NCBI GenBank assembly: GCA_025084515.1
Contig: JAJAGP010000218.1
Location: forward strand, 496,001 to 560,000
DNA: 64,000 bases
Reading direction: 5' to 3'
Source: Ancistrus triradiatus
Taxonomy: Eukaryota; Chordata; Actinopteri; Siluriformes; Loricariidae
This document shows positions 11,947 to 23,172 of this stretch, one piece after another. The stretch's first letter is position 1. Each line of letters starts with the position of its first letter. Under the pieces are notes generated by a model. It made no database searches. It was not told the DNA's origin and was given only the letters and a program-made list of their open reading frames with translations. The position numbers were made by a program, and so were the translations under genes.

Positions 11947-12394
11947 AACACAAGAGGCATTGTAATAAGACAGCAGAATCTCACCTTGGGACAACTACCT
12001 GCCCCTCCGCATGTGCCTGCCATAATCAGTTAAAGTCCATAAGTCAATAATCAGTAGCTCTCTCATTTCAAAGGGGACAGTCATATATTTCAACAACGCC
12101 ACTGTCCACCACATAAAAAGTAAATCAAAGTAGATGAGAGTATGCCTTTTTATGCTAACAAGGTGTGCAACTGGGTAGATTCTCAATGACAGTCTTTGGT
12201 ATACCTCAAGATAGTAAAGGAAAAATACTGTGAATCCATAATCTCATCTTCATGCCACTAGTCACAGACACACACACTATCACTGCGTGCCATCAAACTT
12301 GGTGCATGTCACAGCCTGAGCGGAGCCCATGAATAGTTCCAGCCTCCACTGCAACAGCCCACTAGGAGTAAGATAAATTCAGCGTGACAATGTC

Positions 12395-12727
12395 AGGGAG
12401 CATAGTGGCGCAAGTGGTTAGCACAGATCAAAAGATCTCTGGTACGATTCCTCAGCTGAGCTCCATCTGTGTGGAGATTGCATGTTTTCCCCATGTCCAC
12501 ATGAGTTTCCTCTGAGTACTCCAGTTTCCTTCCAGATTACAAAGACGTGTGTTAGCTTAAAAAATGTTTTCTAAAGTGTCCCAACGTGAGTGAGAGTATG
12601 TGTGTCAATCCTGCAGTGGCATGGTGCCCTGTCTAGGGTTGGTTAAATGCCTTGCATAGTGTGTAGGCTTTGGCTCCCTGTTACCCTGAACTGGATTAAG
12701 CTGGTATGAAAATAAATGAATGAATGT
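12395..12727 (+). mobile_element. tRNA-derived SINE (type A), diverged
   Basis: The head 'agtggcgcaagtggttagca', the body 'gtgtggagattgcatgtttt' and a tail ending in aaataaatgaatgaatg match the 3949 copy with many substitutions. Confidence 0.82.
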
Positions 12728-13600
12728 GCATGTCTCATCTAAGCTCCTGGTCTGTCAAGTATAGCATACGTGACTTGTGAGAACAACAACCAGTGCACAA
12801 GACTGTATTTTAAAGTACTACTTCAACTTACAACAAATGCTTACAGAATACTGACTTGACCATCAAGAACAAATTACACATACAGGACAACCTTTGGAAC
12901 TGACCTCATCTCGTAACAAGGAAAAAAGAGCAAATAAAAAGAAGTGTCCGAGAGAGAGAAACACAAAACCCATACAAAAATGTAGAAATGTAAAAAAGAA
13001 AGTACACTACCCAACATAAATGGGCAGATTCAGCATAATGAATGTGACATGTATTGACTTGCAAAGTGTCGTATTACCCACACTAAGCATGACTTTGCAA
13101 TGTACATATCTCTTCAATATAAGTGTTCCATGAAAATGCATACAAGAATTTAAAGGCGGCATTAATTAACATATTATAGATATATTGCTGTTAATCACTG
13201 TTCATAAAACCACTCTTAGAAATGCACTATTGTGTGTGGGGACTATAAATCCCTTCATATTTTTGGCTGCCATAGAAACATGTAAAGCAATCGTTTTGTG
13301 AAACGATTGCTTGGAAACCCCCATTTCACTGGTCTCAGTCTAAAGTTCTCATGGATAGGACACCAGTCCATTGCACTGCAACAGAGGTACAGCATCTGAC
13401 ATTCACACTGCGAGCCTGTCCTGTGGTTTCAAACCCAGGTCCTTCAAGAACAGCTGTTTCAGGTACCTAAGCCACAGGAGCTATCTAGGTCATAGAGGTG
13501 TTCATCTTCAAGGCTTAATTCTTGAGTTATATTTGTGGCTGCACAGTCCTTTTGCTCCTTGTATCTACTGATCCTCTCTTGTAATGCCATTTGTCCAGTT
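12728..13600. other. No gene recognised
   Basis: Includes a SINE-like fragment near 13350-13385 ('ggacaccagtccattgca'). No exon is supported. Confidence 0.35.
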
Positions 13601-13639
13601 TTTTACAGACCACAAGTATGTGAGCACTCTTCTAATTGT

Positions 13640-14215
13640 TCAGTTCAGGAGTTGCAGCTGCATTCATCTGTCATACTGTCATATGGTCAGGTAGTGACTT
13701 TAAACATGGTAATTTCATAGGACGTCACCTTAGTGGTGGGGCAGTTTGTGAAATGTCTGCCCTGCTGAAACTGCTCCAGTCAACATTAAGTGCCAGTATT
13801 GTGAAATGGAAGCAAAAACAGATCATCCACAAAGCAGTAGACCATATAAGCTCAATTGGGTCACTGAGCACCTAAGTATGTAGTGAACTTAAAAAAACTA
13901 CCTAAAAATTACCTATTCTTTGTTGGATCATTCACTACAAAATGGGCAAATGAAGTAAGTCTTCATGGGCAAACAGCTACACAAAAGTCTAATACCACCA
14001 GTATCAACTGGAGTTATTTAAAAGTACACAGTCATTGAACTCTAGAGTAATGGAAAAAAGTTCTCTAGACTGATGAATCACATGTCATTTAGCAGCCTGA
14101 TAAATCTAGGTTTAACAGATGGCAGCAAAATGCTGCCTACCAGAATGCATATTACCAACAGCAATGTTTGGTGAAAGTGAACTAATGGTACAGGGCTGCC
14201 AATTAAAGTTTGTTC
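13640..14215 (+). mobile_element. Degraded Tc1/mariner-type transposase remnant (family 5)
   Basis: Plus-strand sequence retains blocks typical of a fish mariner-type element: 'ttcataggacgtcacctta', 'agtgccagtattgtgaaatg', a DESH-like first catalytic region near 14070 (ctgatgaatcac) and a later 'ctaccagaatgcatatt' block. Frameshifts and stops occur throughout and no termini remain. Confidence 0.65.
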
Positions 14216-14934
14216 TAGACCGCTTGTAGTGAAGGATAATGTTAACTCTAGTGTTGTAGTACTCGAGTCCGGTTTCGGTCTCGAGACCATAAACAAGTGG
14301 ACTCACAAAGGAGTCTCAACCTCTTTTGGAATCTGTCTTAACTCAGTCTCGGGGCAAGGTGGATTTGGAAATTGTTGCCAAGACCAGCCATGTCTATTGA
14401 GTCTGTCTAAGGTAACATTAATTATAAGGTGAACCTTTGTCAATCATTATTGAATATTGAATATCAATAATCCACTCAAACTGAATAAATAAGTCTTTTC
14501 GCTTAATGCCTAAATAAAATCCGCACTCAGATGGGCTAACAGGAAAAACAAGTTCCTGCTCTTCTTGTTCAGTATCCAATCAATGAACACGTTTTATTTT
14601 GAACAGTCTGACGTTACGATTGCAAGTGTGCATTTTCGCCCACTCGCTTTACTGTACCATGTTTGCAAAATCTGGAATTATTAGAATTATGTTTTCATAA
14701 TAAACAGTAAAAATGGATAGAATGGATGTTGTTGGCTATATTCAGCTTAACTTTACGTGGTGGTGTCTGATTAATTTTGAGAGAAGGGAAACAGAATCAC
14801 CACAATCATTTGCTTTCAAAAGTTACACAGCCTCAGTTTTAGCCAATATATTATTTAATGTTATAGTTCACAAAATATACGATGAAAAATAATATTACTT
14901 ATATATCTATTATACATGTCCACGTACATACACA

Positions 14935-16640
14935 CAGTGGTGCTTCAAAGTTTGTGAACCCTTTAGATTTTGCTATATTTCTGCATAAATATGACCTAAA
15001 GCATCATCAGATTTTCACACAAGTCCTAAAAGTAGATAAAGAGAACCCAGCTAAACAAATGAGACAAAAATATTATACTTGGTCATTTATTTATTGAGGA
15101 AAATGATCCAATATCTACATATAGTGAGTGTGGCAAAAGTTATGTGAACCTTTGGCTTTCAGTATCTGCTGTGACCCCCCTGTGCAGCAATAACTGCAAC
15201 TAACGTTCCTGTACGTTATCAGTCCTGCAACACCGGCTTGGAGGAATTTTAGCCCATTCCTCGCGTACAGAACAGCTTCAACTTCTGGTTGTTGTGGTTC
15301 CTCCCACTTGACCTGCTCGCGTTCAGGTCCTTCCACAACATTTGCAATTGGATTAAGGTCAGACTTTGATTTGCATTAAAAACAAATGCACTGTATTCTT
15401 CGTTAACCTTCTTTGGTAGAACTACGACTTTGTGCTTATGTCGTTGTCTTGCTGCATGACCCACCTTCTCTTGAGATTCAGTTCATGGACAGATGTCCTG
15501 ACATTTTCCTTTAGAATTCTCTGATATAATTCAGAATTCATTCTTCCCTCAATGATGGCAAGCTGTCCTGGCCCAGATGCAGCAAAACAGGCCCAAACCA
15601 TGATACTTCCACCACCATGTTTCACAGATGGGATAAGGTTCTTATGCTGGAATGCAGTGTTTTCCTTTTTCCAAACATAACGCTTTTCTTTTAAACCAAA
15701 AAGTTCTATTTTGGTCTCATCTGTCCACAAAACATTCTTCCAGTAGCCTTCTGGCTTGTCCATGTGATCTTTAACAAACTGCAGATGAGCAGAAATGTTT
15801 TTTTTGGAGGGCAGTGCTTTGCTCCTTGTAACCCTGCCATGCACACCATTGTTGTTCAGTGTTCTTCTGATAGTGGACTCATGAACATTAACTTTAGCCA
15901 ATGTGAGAGAGGCCTTCAGTCTCTGGCAACAGACGGAGCAACGCGTCGGCTGGAGTATTCTCGGTCGCATCAAGTGGCAGTGGGCGGACACCCGCATCTG
16001 ATGGGGACAAGCGCCAGGAAAATGATGAATGTGAGTATGGCCTTCAGTTGCTTGGAAGTTATCCTGGGGTCCTTTGTGACCTCACCAACTATTACACACC
16101 TTGCTCTTGGAGTGATCTTTGTTGGTCGACCAATGCTGGGGAGGGTAACAATGGTCTTGAATTTCCTCCATTTGTACACAATCTCTCTGACTGTGGATTG
16201 TTGGAGACCAAACTCTTTAGAGATGGTTTTGTAACCTTTTCCAGCCTGATGAGCATCAACACCTCTTTTTCCGAGGTCCACAGAAATCTTTGTTCGTGCC
16301 ATGATACACTTCCACAAACGTGTTGTGAAAAGCAGACTTTGGCTGCCCATTCCCACCTGATTGTCATCCCATTGATTGGAAACACCTGACTCTAATTTCA
16401 CCTTCAAATTAACTGCTAATCCTAGAGGTTCACATACTTTTGCCACTCATTAATACATAATATTGGATCATTTTCCTCAGTAAATAAATGACAAAGTATA
16501 ATATTTTTGTCTAATTTGTTTAACTGGGTTCTCTTTATCTACTTTTAGGACTTGTGTGAAAATCTGATGATGTTTAAGGTCATATTTATGCAGAAATATA
16601 AAAAATTCTAAAGGGTTCACAAACTTTCAAGCACCTCATG
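14935..16640 (-). mobile_element. Tc1/mariner element, near full length, itself interrupted by a SINE (family 2)
   Basis: The ends match the 5539 copy (cagtggtgcttcaaagtttg; complement at the right). The minus-strand transposase starts at 16303 (MARTKISVDLGKRG...), keeps the HTH and GRPTKITPRA linker, is interrupted by a 108-bp insertion at 15920-16027, then resumes with ASLTLAKVNVHESTIRRTLN, the first catalytic motif WTDETKIELFG and the second, MQQDND. After that a frame disruption near 15440 degrades the C-terminal third, although remnants such as LWKDLN remain. The catalytic D residues are intact but the protein is not. Confidence 0.9.
15920..16027 (+). mobile_element. 5'-truncated SINE inserted in a Tc1 transposase frame
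   Basis: It is flanked by a 20-bp duplication of target sequence (15900-15919 and 16028-16047, 17 of 20 identical, sharing aatgtgag and ggccttcag). The insert matches the 3' part of the SINE at 40106-40349 (tctctggcaacagacggagc ... gccaggaaaatgatg). A 5' truncation with long duplications is the usual mark of LINE-driven retroposition. Confidence 0.88.
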
Positions 16641-16724
16641 TATAATGAATTACAAATTATTTTTTTTTCCATTTTCAAAAAAATTTCATCGCACAGTTTT
16701 GGTCTTGACAACACTAGTTAATGC

Positions 16725-17297
16725 TAGTCAATTTTGTGGCAGCTATAGATGAAAGGACATTTCATGTTCCTGTACACAACTGCACAATACAAGATCCATA
16801 GACATCCAGTGACCTGCAAAGAAATCTGTTCTCAATCCCACTGTACCTCTTAGAGATGAATTGTAACATGCAAGCCAGGCCTTCTCATTCAACATCAGTG
16901 CTGACCCCACAAATGCTCTATTGATTAAACTGGCACAAATTCCCACAGACACACTTTAAAACCTTAGTGAAAGTCTTCACAGAAGAGTGTTATAGTCATA
17001 TGGAATATCCAACAAGCTCATATAGATGCAATGGTCAATTATCCACATATTTTTTGCATTATGGAGTGTGATTTTAAAGGTACATCTACAAGTATGCACC
17101 ATTTAACGACCAGCCAATTAACGTTTGTTCACTTTAACAACCAAGGGCTTAAAAACACAAATTATGAACAGAAATATGAAATCTTTTAATGAAAGTGTTT
17201 TAATCTGCGGCCGTAAACAGCTGGTCACCTAACAGCCAATCAACACTAAGTATACATGAGCAGAGGCAGGAGTTAAAGAGCACAAGTCCATCTTTTG
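16725..17297. other. No gene or repeat recognised
   Basis: I see no exon signals, repeat ends or notable composition. Confidence 0.35.
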
Positions 17298-17305
17298 TGT
17301 ATGTA

Positions 17306-17341
<36 letters not shown>

Positions 17342-17488
17342 CAATATGATGAAATTTCTTCGGATCATGATAAATTTTGTTAAAGTGATAAGACTTTTCT
17401 AAGCATATCACTATAAGAAAATGTATCATGATCCGAAGAAATTTCGTCATATTGCCCACCCTTACAAACAAACACACACACACACACA
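17298..17488. repeat. (GT)n - hairpin - (CA)n palindrome
   Basis: A (GT)n tract (about 17310-17338) is followed by a hairpin with two 34-bp arms, 17339-17372 and 17424-17457, differing at one position and separated by 51 bp. A short (CA)n tract follows (about 17471-17487). The dinucleotide tracts extend the inverted symmetry. The arm sequence (gggcaatatgatgaaatttc) looks like a fish MITE end. Confidence 0.88.
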
Positions 17489-17689
17489 AAATTTAACTAC
17501 CAGCATATTGAGGATATCGTCAGTGCATACAGAACACAAAACAACTGCAAGTTTCTTTATAAAGAGTGTAATTAGTCCTGTTTAATTTAATTTAATGAAG
17601 TACAGTATGTTTTGAATATAGATCACTTTACTAAGTATGGGATAATATTTGAATGGTAATTTATAAGAAAATCTGTAGCTACTTTCTGT

Positions 17690-17792
17690 ATTCACTTTGT
17701 CTGTGATCACATGTATTGTGACAAATATTATGTATCGTGAAAATGTCTTTAAATATTGTGATAAAGTATTTTTACCATATTGACCAACCCTA
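17690..17792. repeat. Fragment of a related MITE
   Basis: AT-rich segment 'tattgtgataaagtattttt' ending in 'accatattgaccaaccctag', which resembles the end of the hairpin element just upstream (catattgcccaccct). It abuts the duplicated segment at 17793. Confidence 0.5.
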
Positions 17793-18328
17793 GTCTGTGT
17801 GTGTAACTACCTTGTTGGTCGTGTACTCACATGCTAGACTACAGGTTGTACGGACACAGCTGACGTGTTTAGAAACTTTTTTGTGCAAGTTACTCATGTT
17901 TGTGGGTATGACTTTGCTTATATGAAACAAGCTGTAAATGGAGTTCCTAAGTTTGTGTGTGTGTCCTATCGTAAGCAGTACTGCTTTGTCTGTCCCCAGC
18001 CTGTATATTCTCTCTAATCTATAACTACATAAACTGGTTCACATTCACTCATTGAGACTGTTTCATCTGGCTGATCTTGCATGCTGTTCATAATACTGTA
18101 TATCAATGCATTTATGGATTCTGTCAAACAAAAGTATAAAGGCCATCATACCAACCTCTTAAGTGTTACAAGCTCTCCCATAGACAGTGGACATTAACAG
18201 TACATTACTGTATTTTCTGCAATTATTGTGAATATCCACAAATGAAAAATGCGGTGGCATTAGGGTTGCTGTGTAGATGGTAGCGTTCCACTCATGTTTT
18301 CAGCGTGTCTCTGACACAATTACATATT
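17793..18328. repeat. Duplicated non-coding segment (copy 2; copy 1 at 4520-5028)
   Basis: Colinear, same-orientation match to 4520-5028 with scattered substitutions and indels, the largest near 18130-18200. Confidence 0.8.
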
Positions 18329-18479
18329 TGAATTCAGTTAATTGTTGTCTGAAACAGCTGAATTGGGAATAGAAATAAAAAAATACACAAGCTTACTTTG
18401 AAACTGACTGCAGTTTCCATGTAATTCGTCAACTTAACACGTATGAAATATTTAAACGCAACTGGTTTTCCACAAAGTC

Positions 18480-19140
18480 ATACAAACACGTGTGGCAGAA
18501 GAGCCGTCATTCTCCAGGTCGTTGACGTGACACCTGAGAGTGAGGCCATAAATCCTTTATCAGTCAAAGAAAAACCGGTGGCATTCGTGACACCAGGTAG
18601 GAAAATGTCAAAAACCTAAATTAGATTTCAGTCATTTTCCTGTAAGCTAACTTTAATTATAATGACACCAATAATAGATTGTGACTCCGCAAGCTGCTCA
18701 GTCTAACTACAAACGTTGTGTAACTTGGCCAGCGCTGAACGCAGTGTCAAGGACAGCTTACTTAAGCGATTCTATGTAAAAACAGCAAACAGAGACAAAA
18801 AAGTGTCTTGTTAAAAGTAGCCATTAATATAAAGTAAGTGCTGGTGGCGTTAAGAAAAGCAAACAGCACCGTCCGTTCCGTTCACCGAAACTCGCCTTAC
18901 CTGAGAGGCTTTTCCGGAAGTGGTAATAAAACAAAGAACAGCAACGCAGGTGATGTGTAAAAAAGGATATTCTCCGCTGGACAAAGGTCAGTAACCGAGG
19001 AAGTGTTTAAAACTTGAAACGATAAAGCCTCCACCATGCAGACAGGTCATCTCCCCTTGTACATTTATTCGACGGCGACGCAGTTTCGGAAAACAAACCA
19101 GTAGGCGGTGACGTTGGGACAGGAAGCTCGTGCAGGTAGG
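18480..19140 (-). promoter_or_regulatory. Candidate promoter and non-coding first exon of the lnx2-like gene
   Basis: This stretch is richer in CpG than its surroundings. On the minus strand it contains CTCTCAG|GTAAGG, a consensus donor with the exon's last base at 18901, and 11 bases upstream an ETS-type core (ACTTCCGG, about 18911-18919). An exon ending at 18901 could splice to the acceptor at 1107 just ahead of the LNX start codon. No plus-strand gene starts here. The link to lnx is inference; a separate non-coding transcript is possible. A T27-28 homopolymer lies at about 19141-19167. Confidence 0.4.
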
Positions 19141-19536
19141 ATTTTTTTTTTTTTTTTTTTTTTTTTTGGGAATCAGCAGCTTCACCTGTACGCCGGGTCT
19201 GTGACATGTTTAAGTGCTCACTCAGAATTAGGGCGTTGTTTGTAAAGAAACGTGTATGTGCGCTGTTTAGACAGGTCCCACACGTTAGTGACTGTAGCCT
19301 ACAAGTCGATATTTTAACATGGTTTTCTATCAACTTAACGTCATTTCAAACGAGTAAACATTTATTTCTACCGATGCAAGACAGTTTGTGAGCTATTTGA
19401 AATCGCTTATAGGTTTCTGCATGAAATGACCATAATGTCAACTGGTCTTCTCTTAGCCATAATTCTTAAACAATATAAAGATACTAAATTAGCCTTTCCT
19501 GTCTTACACACACAGACACAGCAATTACTTTATGAG

Positions 19537-21735
19537 GTACAGCTGTTTCTACACTCACTGTCCATTTCATCAGTTCCACTTGCAATATAGATGCATTTTG
19601 TATTTCTATATAGATACAGCCTGTGGTCCATCTGTGTCTCTACATACTCTGTTAGTCCTCTTTACTCTGTTCTCTAACGGTCAGGACCCCCACAGATCAG
19701 GTACTAATTGGGTTGTGGATCATTCTTAGTACTGCAGTGACACTGATGTGGTGGTGTGTTAGTGTGTATTGTGTTGATATCAGTGGATCAGACAAGGCAG
19801 TGCTGCTTGAGTTTTTAAACACTTCATTGTCACTGGTGGACTGAAAATAGTCCACCAACAAAAAATGTCCAGCCATGAGCATCCTGTCGGCAGCATATTG
19901 TGAGCAATGCTGAACAATTAGAGGATGATTAACACAAACTAACAACAAGTGAGGTGCTGTGTTTTACATCTACAAGGTGGGGAAATATGGTAGATGTGTC
20001 TAATAGAGTGTGCAGTGAACACGTTTGAAAACTCCAGCAGCACTGTTGTGTCTAATCCAATTGTACCAGCAAAACACACACTATCACATCACCACCAGTG
20101 CTGAGAATGATCCACCACCCAAATAGAACTTGATCTGTGGTTATGGAGTGAGATCACTATCTTTAATACGAGAGCGCAAAATCACTTTAAATAGAGCAAA
20201 AACAAGAACTGTACCCCTCCGACGCGGCAGCGCGTTTCAGTTCTGTGTGCGTTTCGTAGGAACTATCGATTGCAAGATGTCGCTAAAGGAAATCGGCAGG
20301 AAGGAATAATATAGAGATTAATATAAACTGCAGTAAAGAAGATACTAAAAGCATTATTAAAGCTAAAATGAAGGATAAATGGTTAAATCTACAGGCACAG
20401 AACAGACTGGAAGACAGCTTTATAATATTAAAAGTAAAGTTGGAAAGGGCAGGCACACAAACTGAAGTAAGCAAGAAGACAGCATATTATCAAGAATGCG
20501 ATCTGGACATACAGGGTTAAACAGCACCTTGTTTTAATGCAGAAACATATTGAGGGCAACTGTGAATACTGTTGAAAACTGTAGAACACGTAATCCTTCA
20601 TTGTCGTAAATATTATCGAGCCAGACAATGAGTCATTTCACATCTTGAGGGAAATCAAATTAGACTGAAATTACATGACATGTATCAAAACTTTGCACAC
20701 TACTTATCAAACGTTTGCTGATTTTCTAAGCGAAAATAAGCTAGCCTAAGCTCTACATGAAACAATAGTATGGCATATTTCTACAAATGTTTAATGCACA
20801 GTATTTATTTGCTAAATTTATCATGTTGGAAGAACATAATATAAAATGTGACACCTGCAGATTTGGACAGCCTGTCAGTCAGTACTTGGCAACTCCTTGA
20901 CAGAAACTACAGGGAATCAATAGGTGCCCAAATCTTTGCACTTACAGCATTTTAAGTTATTTTCTCCCCAGTATGTTAAATTCAGCAAATCAGTGACGGT
21001 ATTACATTAAAATTTAGATCTATTTCCATTTTGACTTTAGAACGATGTTCCCAATTGTCAGGCCTAGTGTGTGAACATGTGATTTGATGTAAAGATGTCT
21101 GAAATAACTGTGCATTCTCAGTAGATATAATGATTTTAGATCATGTACATCTCTGTCGATTTCTGGAAGCTGTGCAGAGAACTGGCTGGCCATCATGGTA
21201 TGGTCCTTCTTTTGAATTCATTTCCCAGTTTACTTTTAATATTATAAAACTGTCTTCCAGTCTGTTCTGTGCACATAGATTTAGCCATTTATCCTTCATT
21301 TTAGCTTTAATAATGCTTTTAGTATCTTCTTTACTGCATTTTATATTAATCTCTATATTATTCCTTCCTGCCGATTTCATAGTTCCAGTAATGATCTACC
21401 AAGCCTTGACCTCTGACGTATTTCTGGTTTTTATCTACAAAAGGAGCACAGAACTGAAACGCGCTGCCACGTTGGAAGCGTACAGTTCTTGTTTTCGCTC
21501 GATTTAAAGTGATTTTGCGCTCTCGTATTTTGATTTTGCACTCTCGTATTAAAGATAGTGATCTCACTCTATATGTGGTAGCCCTGTGGTCCTGACCAAT
21601 TTGACTTGACCATTAAAGGGGCCTAACATAGTACGTAGAGAACCAGGACTCCAGTCTGTAAATGTAGAACTACAAAGCGCAGCTATATAGTAAGTAGAGC
21701 TGATGAAATTGACTAGTGTAGAAACAAGGAGGTGT
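19537..21735. mobile_element. Long palindromic fish repeat split by another element
   Basis: The left end 'tttctacactcactgtccat' and the right end 'gactagtgtagaaacaagga' are inverted copies. Inside, matching inverted blocks include 'gtggatcattctt' with 'gagaatgatccacc', and 'gatcagacaaggcagtgct' with its counterpart at about 20030-20055. The right arm is interrupted at 20141/20142 by a 1.43-kb insertion and resumes at 21580 (ccctgtggtcctgacc). It is a non-autonomous palindromic transposon of a kind common in fish; no coding capacity. Confidence 0.75.
20142..21571. mobile_element. Foldback (long-TIR) hAT-like element nested in a palindromic repeat
   Basis: The terminal inverted repeats are several hundred bp long (about 20142-20430 against about 21225-21571), beginning GGAGTGAGATCACTATCTTT. 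They are flanked by a candidate 8-bp duplication, tctgtggt (20134-20141) and tatgtggt (21572-21579). The right arm carries a local duplication, 'ttttgcgctctcgtatt' next to 'ttttgcactctcgtatt'. The arms can be read as an open frame in places (GRNNIEIN...KAKMKDKWLNL), but I recognise no domain. The central 0.8 kb is AT-rich and non-coding. Confidence 0.72.
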
Positions 21736-21739
21736 ACTT

Positions 21740-22320
21740 AATAAAGAGACTGGTGTGTGTGTGTGTGTGTGTGTGTAAAGTGAATAACACTGAGATTGAC
21801 GCGTGTGTATGAAGTGAATAACACTGAGTGTGATGCTCTGCAATTTTCTGCTGGGAAATTTTGGGTTCTGGCATTTTTGTGGATGTTAATTTGACCACCA
21901 ACTTAAACTTTGGTCCAAACCGAGTACATACTTTCACGTACTTCCTACTTCCTTAATGTCAGTGTCCTCATTCAGCAGGATAATTGCACCCTGCTGTACT
22001 ATAATAATTGTTCAGGAATGATTTGAGGAACATGGAAAAAGTATTCAAGGCGTTAACATTGCCTCCAATTGATTGAGCATCTGTGGGAAATGCTGCACAA
22101 ACAAGTTTGATTCACGGAAGCTCCACCTCACACCTTACAGGACTTAAATGATCTGCTGCTAATGGCTTGGAGCCAGATCTGACAGGACACCATCTGAGGT
22201 CTTGTAGAGTCCATACCACAATGGGTCAGAGTAGGTCTCAATGGGTCACGGGTGGATCTACATGAAAGGAAGGTGGTTTTAATGATATTAAACATTAGAC
22301 TGATCGGCTAATGTTATGTA
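21740..22320 (+). mobile_element. Tc1/mariner-like remnant, plus orientation (family 4)
   Basis: It shares 'ttttgtggatgttaatttga', 'gaatgatttgaggaacatg' and 'ttaaatgatctgctgctaat' with the reverse of the 11440-11946 copy, and ends 'gactgatcggctaatgttat', a decayed terminal repeat. A (GT)n tract at about 21751-21775 lies at its left end. Confidence 0.65.
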
Positions 22321-22879
22321 ATGGTACAAAAGCTGGGCAAAACAAACAGTACAGGTCTGACAAGTCTAAACACCATGTCTAATGACAGATGCTAAGAATA
22401 TAAACAAACAAGGGCTGTGCACAGTACAAGGAAAAAGAAAGGTATAGTATGGCAATGCCAAGACATGGACAAACCAGCAATCATCACAGACATAACAAAT
22501 TTGAACAAATTGCATAGAAGTAAATTAAACCAGTTCTCATTAACTGTTTGAATTTATATGCATTGTATAGACAAAGTCATGTACACTTGCAACCGGAAAC
22601 ATTCAACCACCCAAGGTAAGTTAGGATTTATAACCATGTACTTGTATAACTTTTGAGCAGAGTTAGAGCTTGCTTTAAAGTCATTAACAGTTTAATGATA
22701 CAGCAAATTAACAGAGAAAATGACTGATATAGTATTAAAGTAGCAGGACATTTGGTTAATACTGCCATGTCACAATAATTCAACTCATATATGTTATTGC
22801 TGATTTTACAACTTATTGCTAGTCTGTTTCATCTTAAGTTGGGTTACCATGGGCTAACCCATTGGGAACAGAATAAGAG
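22321..22879. other. No gene or repeat recognised
   Basis: AT-rich sequence without exon signals. Confidence 0.35.
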
Positions 22880-23172
22880 CAGACTTTGATAGATCCCTGT
22901 TCTTTAAATAAAACAGGGTGCCCACTCACTGACTCCTTCAAATTAACTGCTAATCCTAGAAGTTCACATAGTTTTGCCACTCACTAATATGTAATATTGG
23001 ATCATTTTCCTCAATAAATAAATTACCAAGTATAATATTTTTGTCTCATTTGTTTAACTGGGTTGTTTTTAGCTACTTTTAGGACTTGTGTGAAAATCTG
23101 ATGATGTTTTAGATCATATGTATGCAGAAATATAGAAAATTCTAAAGGGTTCACAAACTTTCAAGCACCACT
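22880..23172 (+). mobile_element. Solo 3' end of a family-2 Tc1 element
   Basis: About 290 bp match the right terminal part of the family-2 elements, ending 'aactttcaagcaccactg' at 23172. It begins with the family's 5'-UTR-like 'tgatagatccctgttcttt' in inverted arrangement. No transposase remains, so the middle was deleted or recombined out. Confidence 0.8.

Larger units (their letters stand above)
14249..16716. mobile_element. hAT-like non-autonomous element hosting a Tc1 copy
   Basis: The ends are inverted, TAGTGTTG at 14249 and CAACACTA ending at 16716, flanked by a candidate 8-bp duplication, gttaactc (14241-14248) and gttaatgc (16717-16724), 6 of 8 matching. The left interior has the 'ctcgagtccggtttcggtct' composition common to this type of fish repeat. 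A complete Tc1 element (14935-16640) sits inside. Confidence 0.65.

Noticed and set aside
17229..17489. 86-codon minus frame with (HT)n
   Set aside because: Translation of the GT microsatellite and hairpin.
19007..19333. Minus-strand 108-codon frame with a poly-Lys run
   Set aside because: The Lys run is translated from the T-homopolymer at 19141; not a credible protein.
20142..21571. LINE or coding gene suggested by frames in the inverted arms
   Set aside because: The frames occur in both arms of a foldback element and match no domain I can name.
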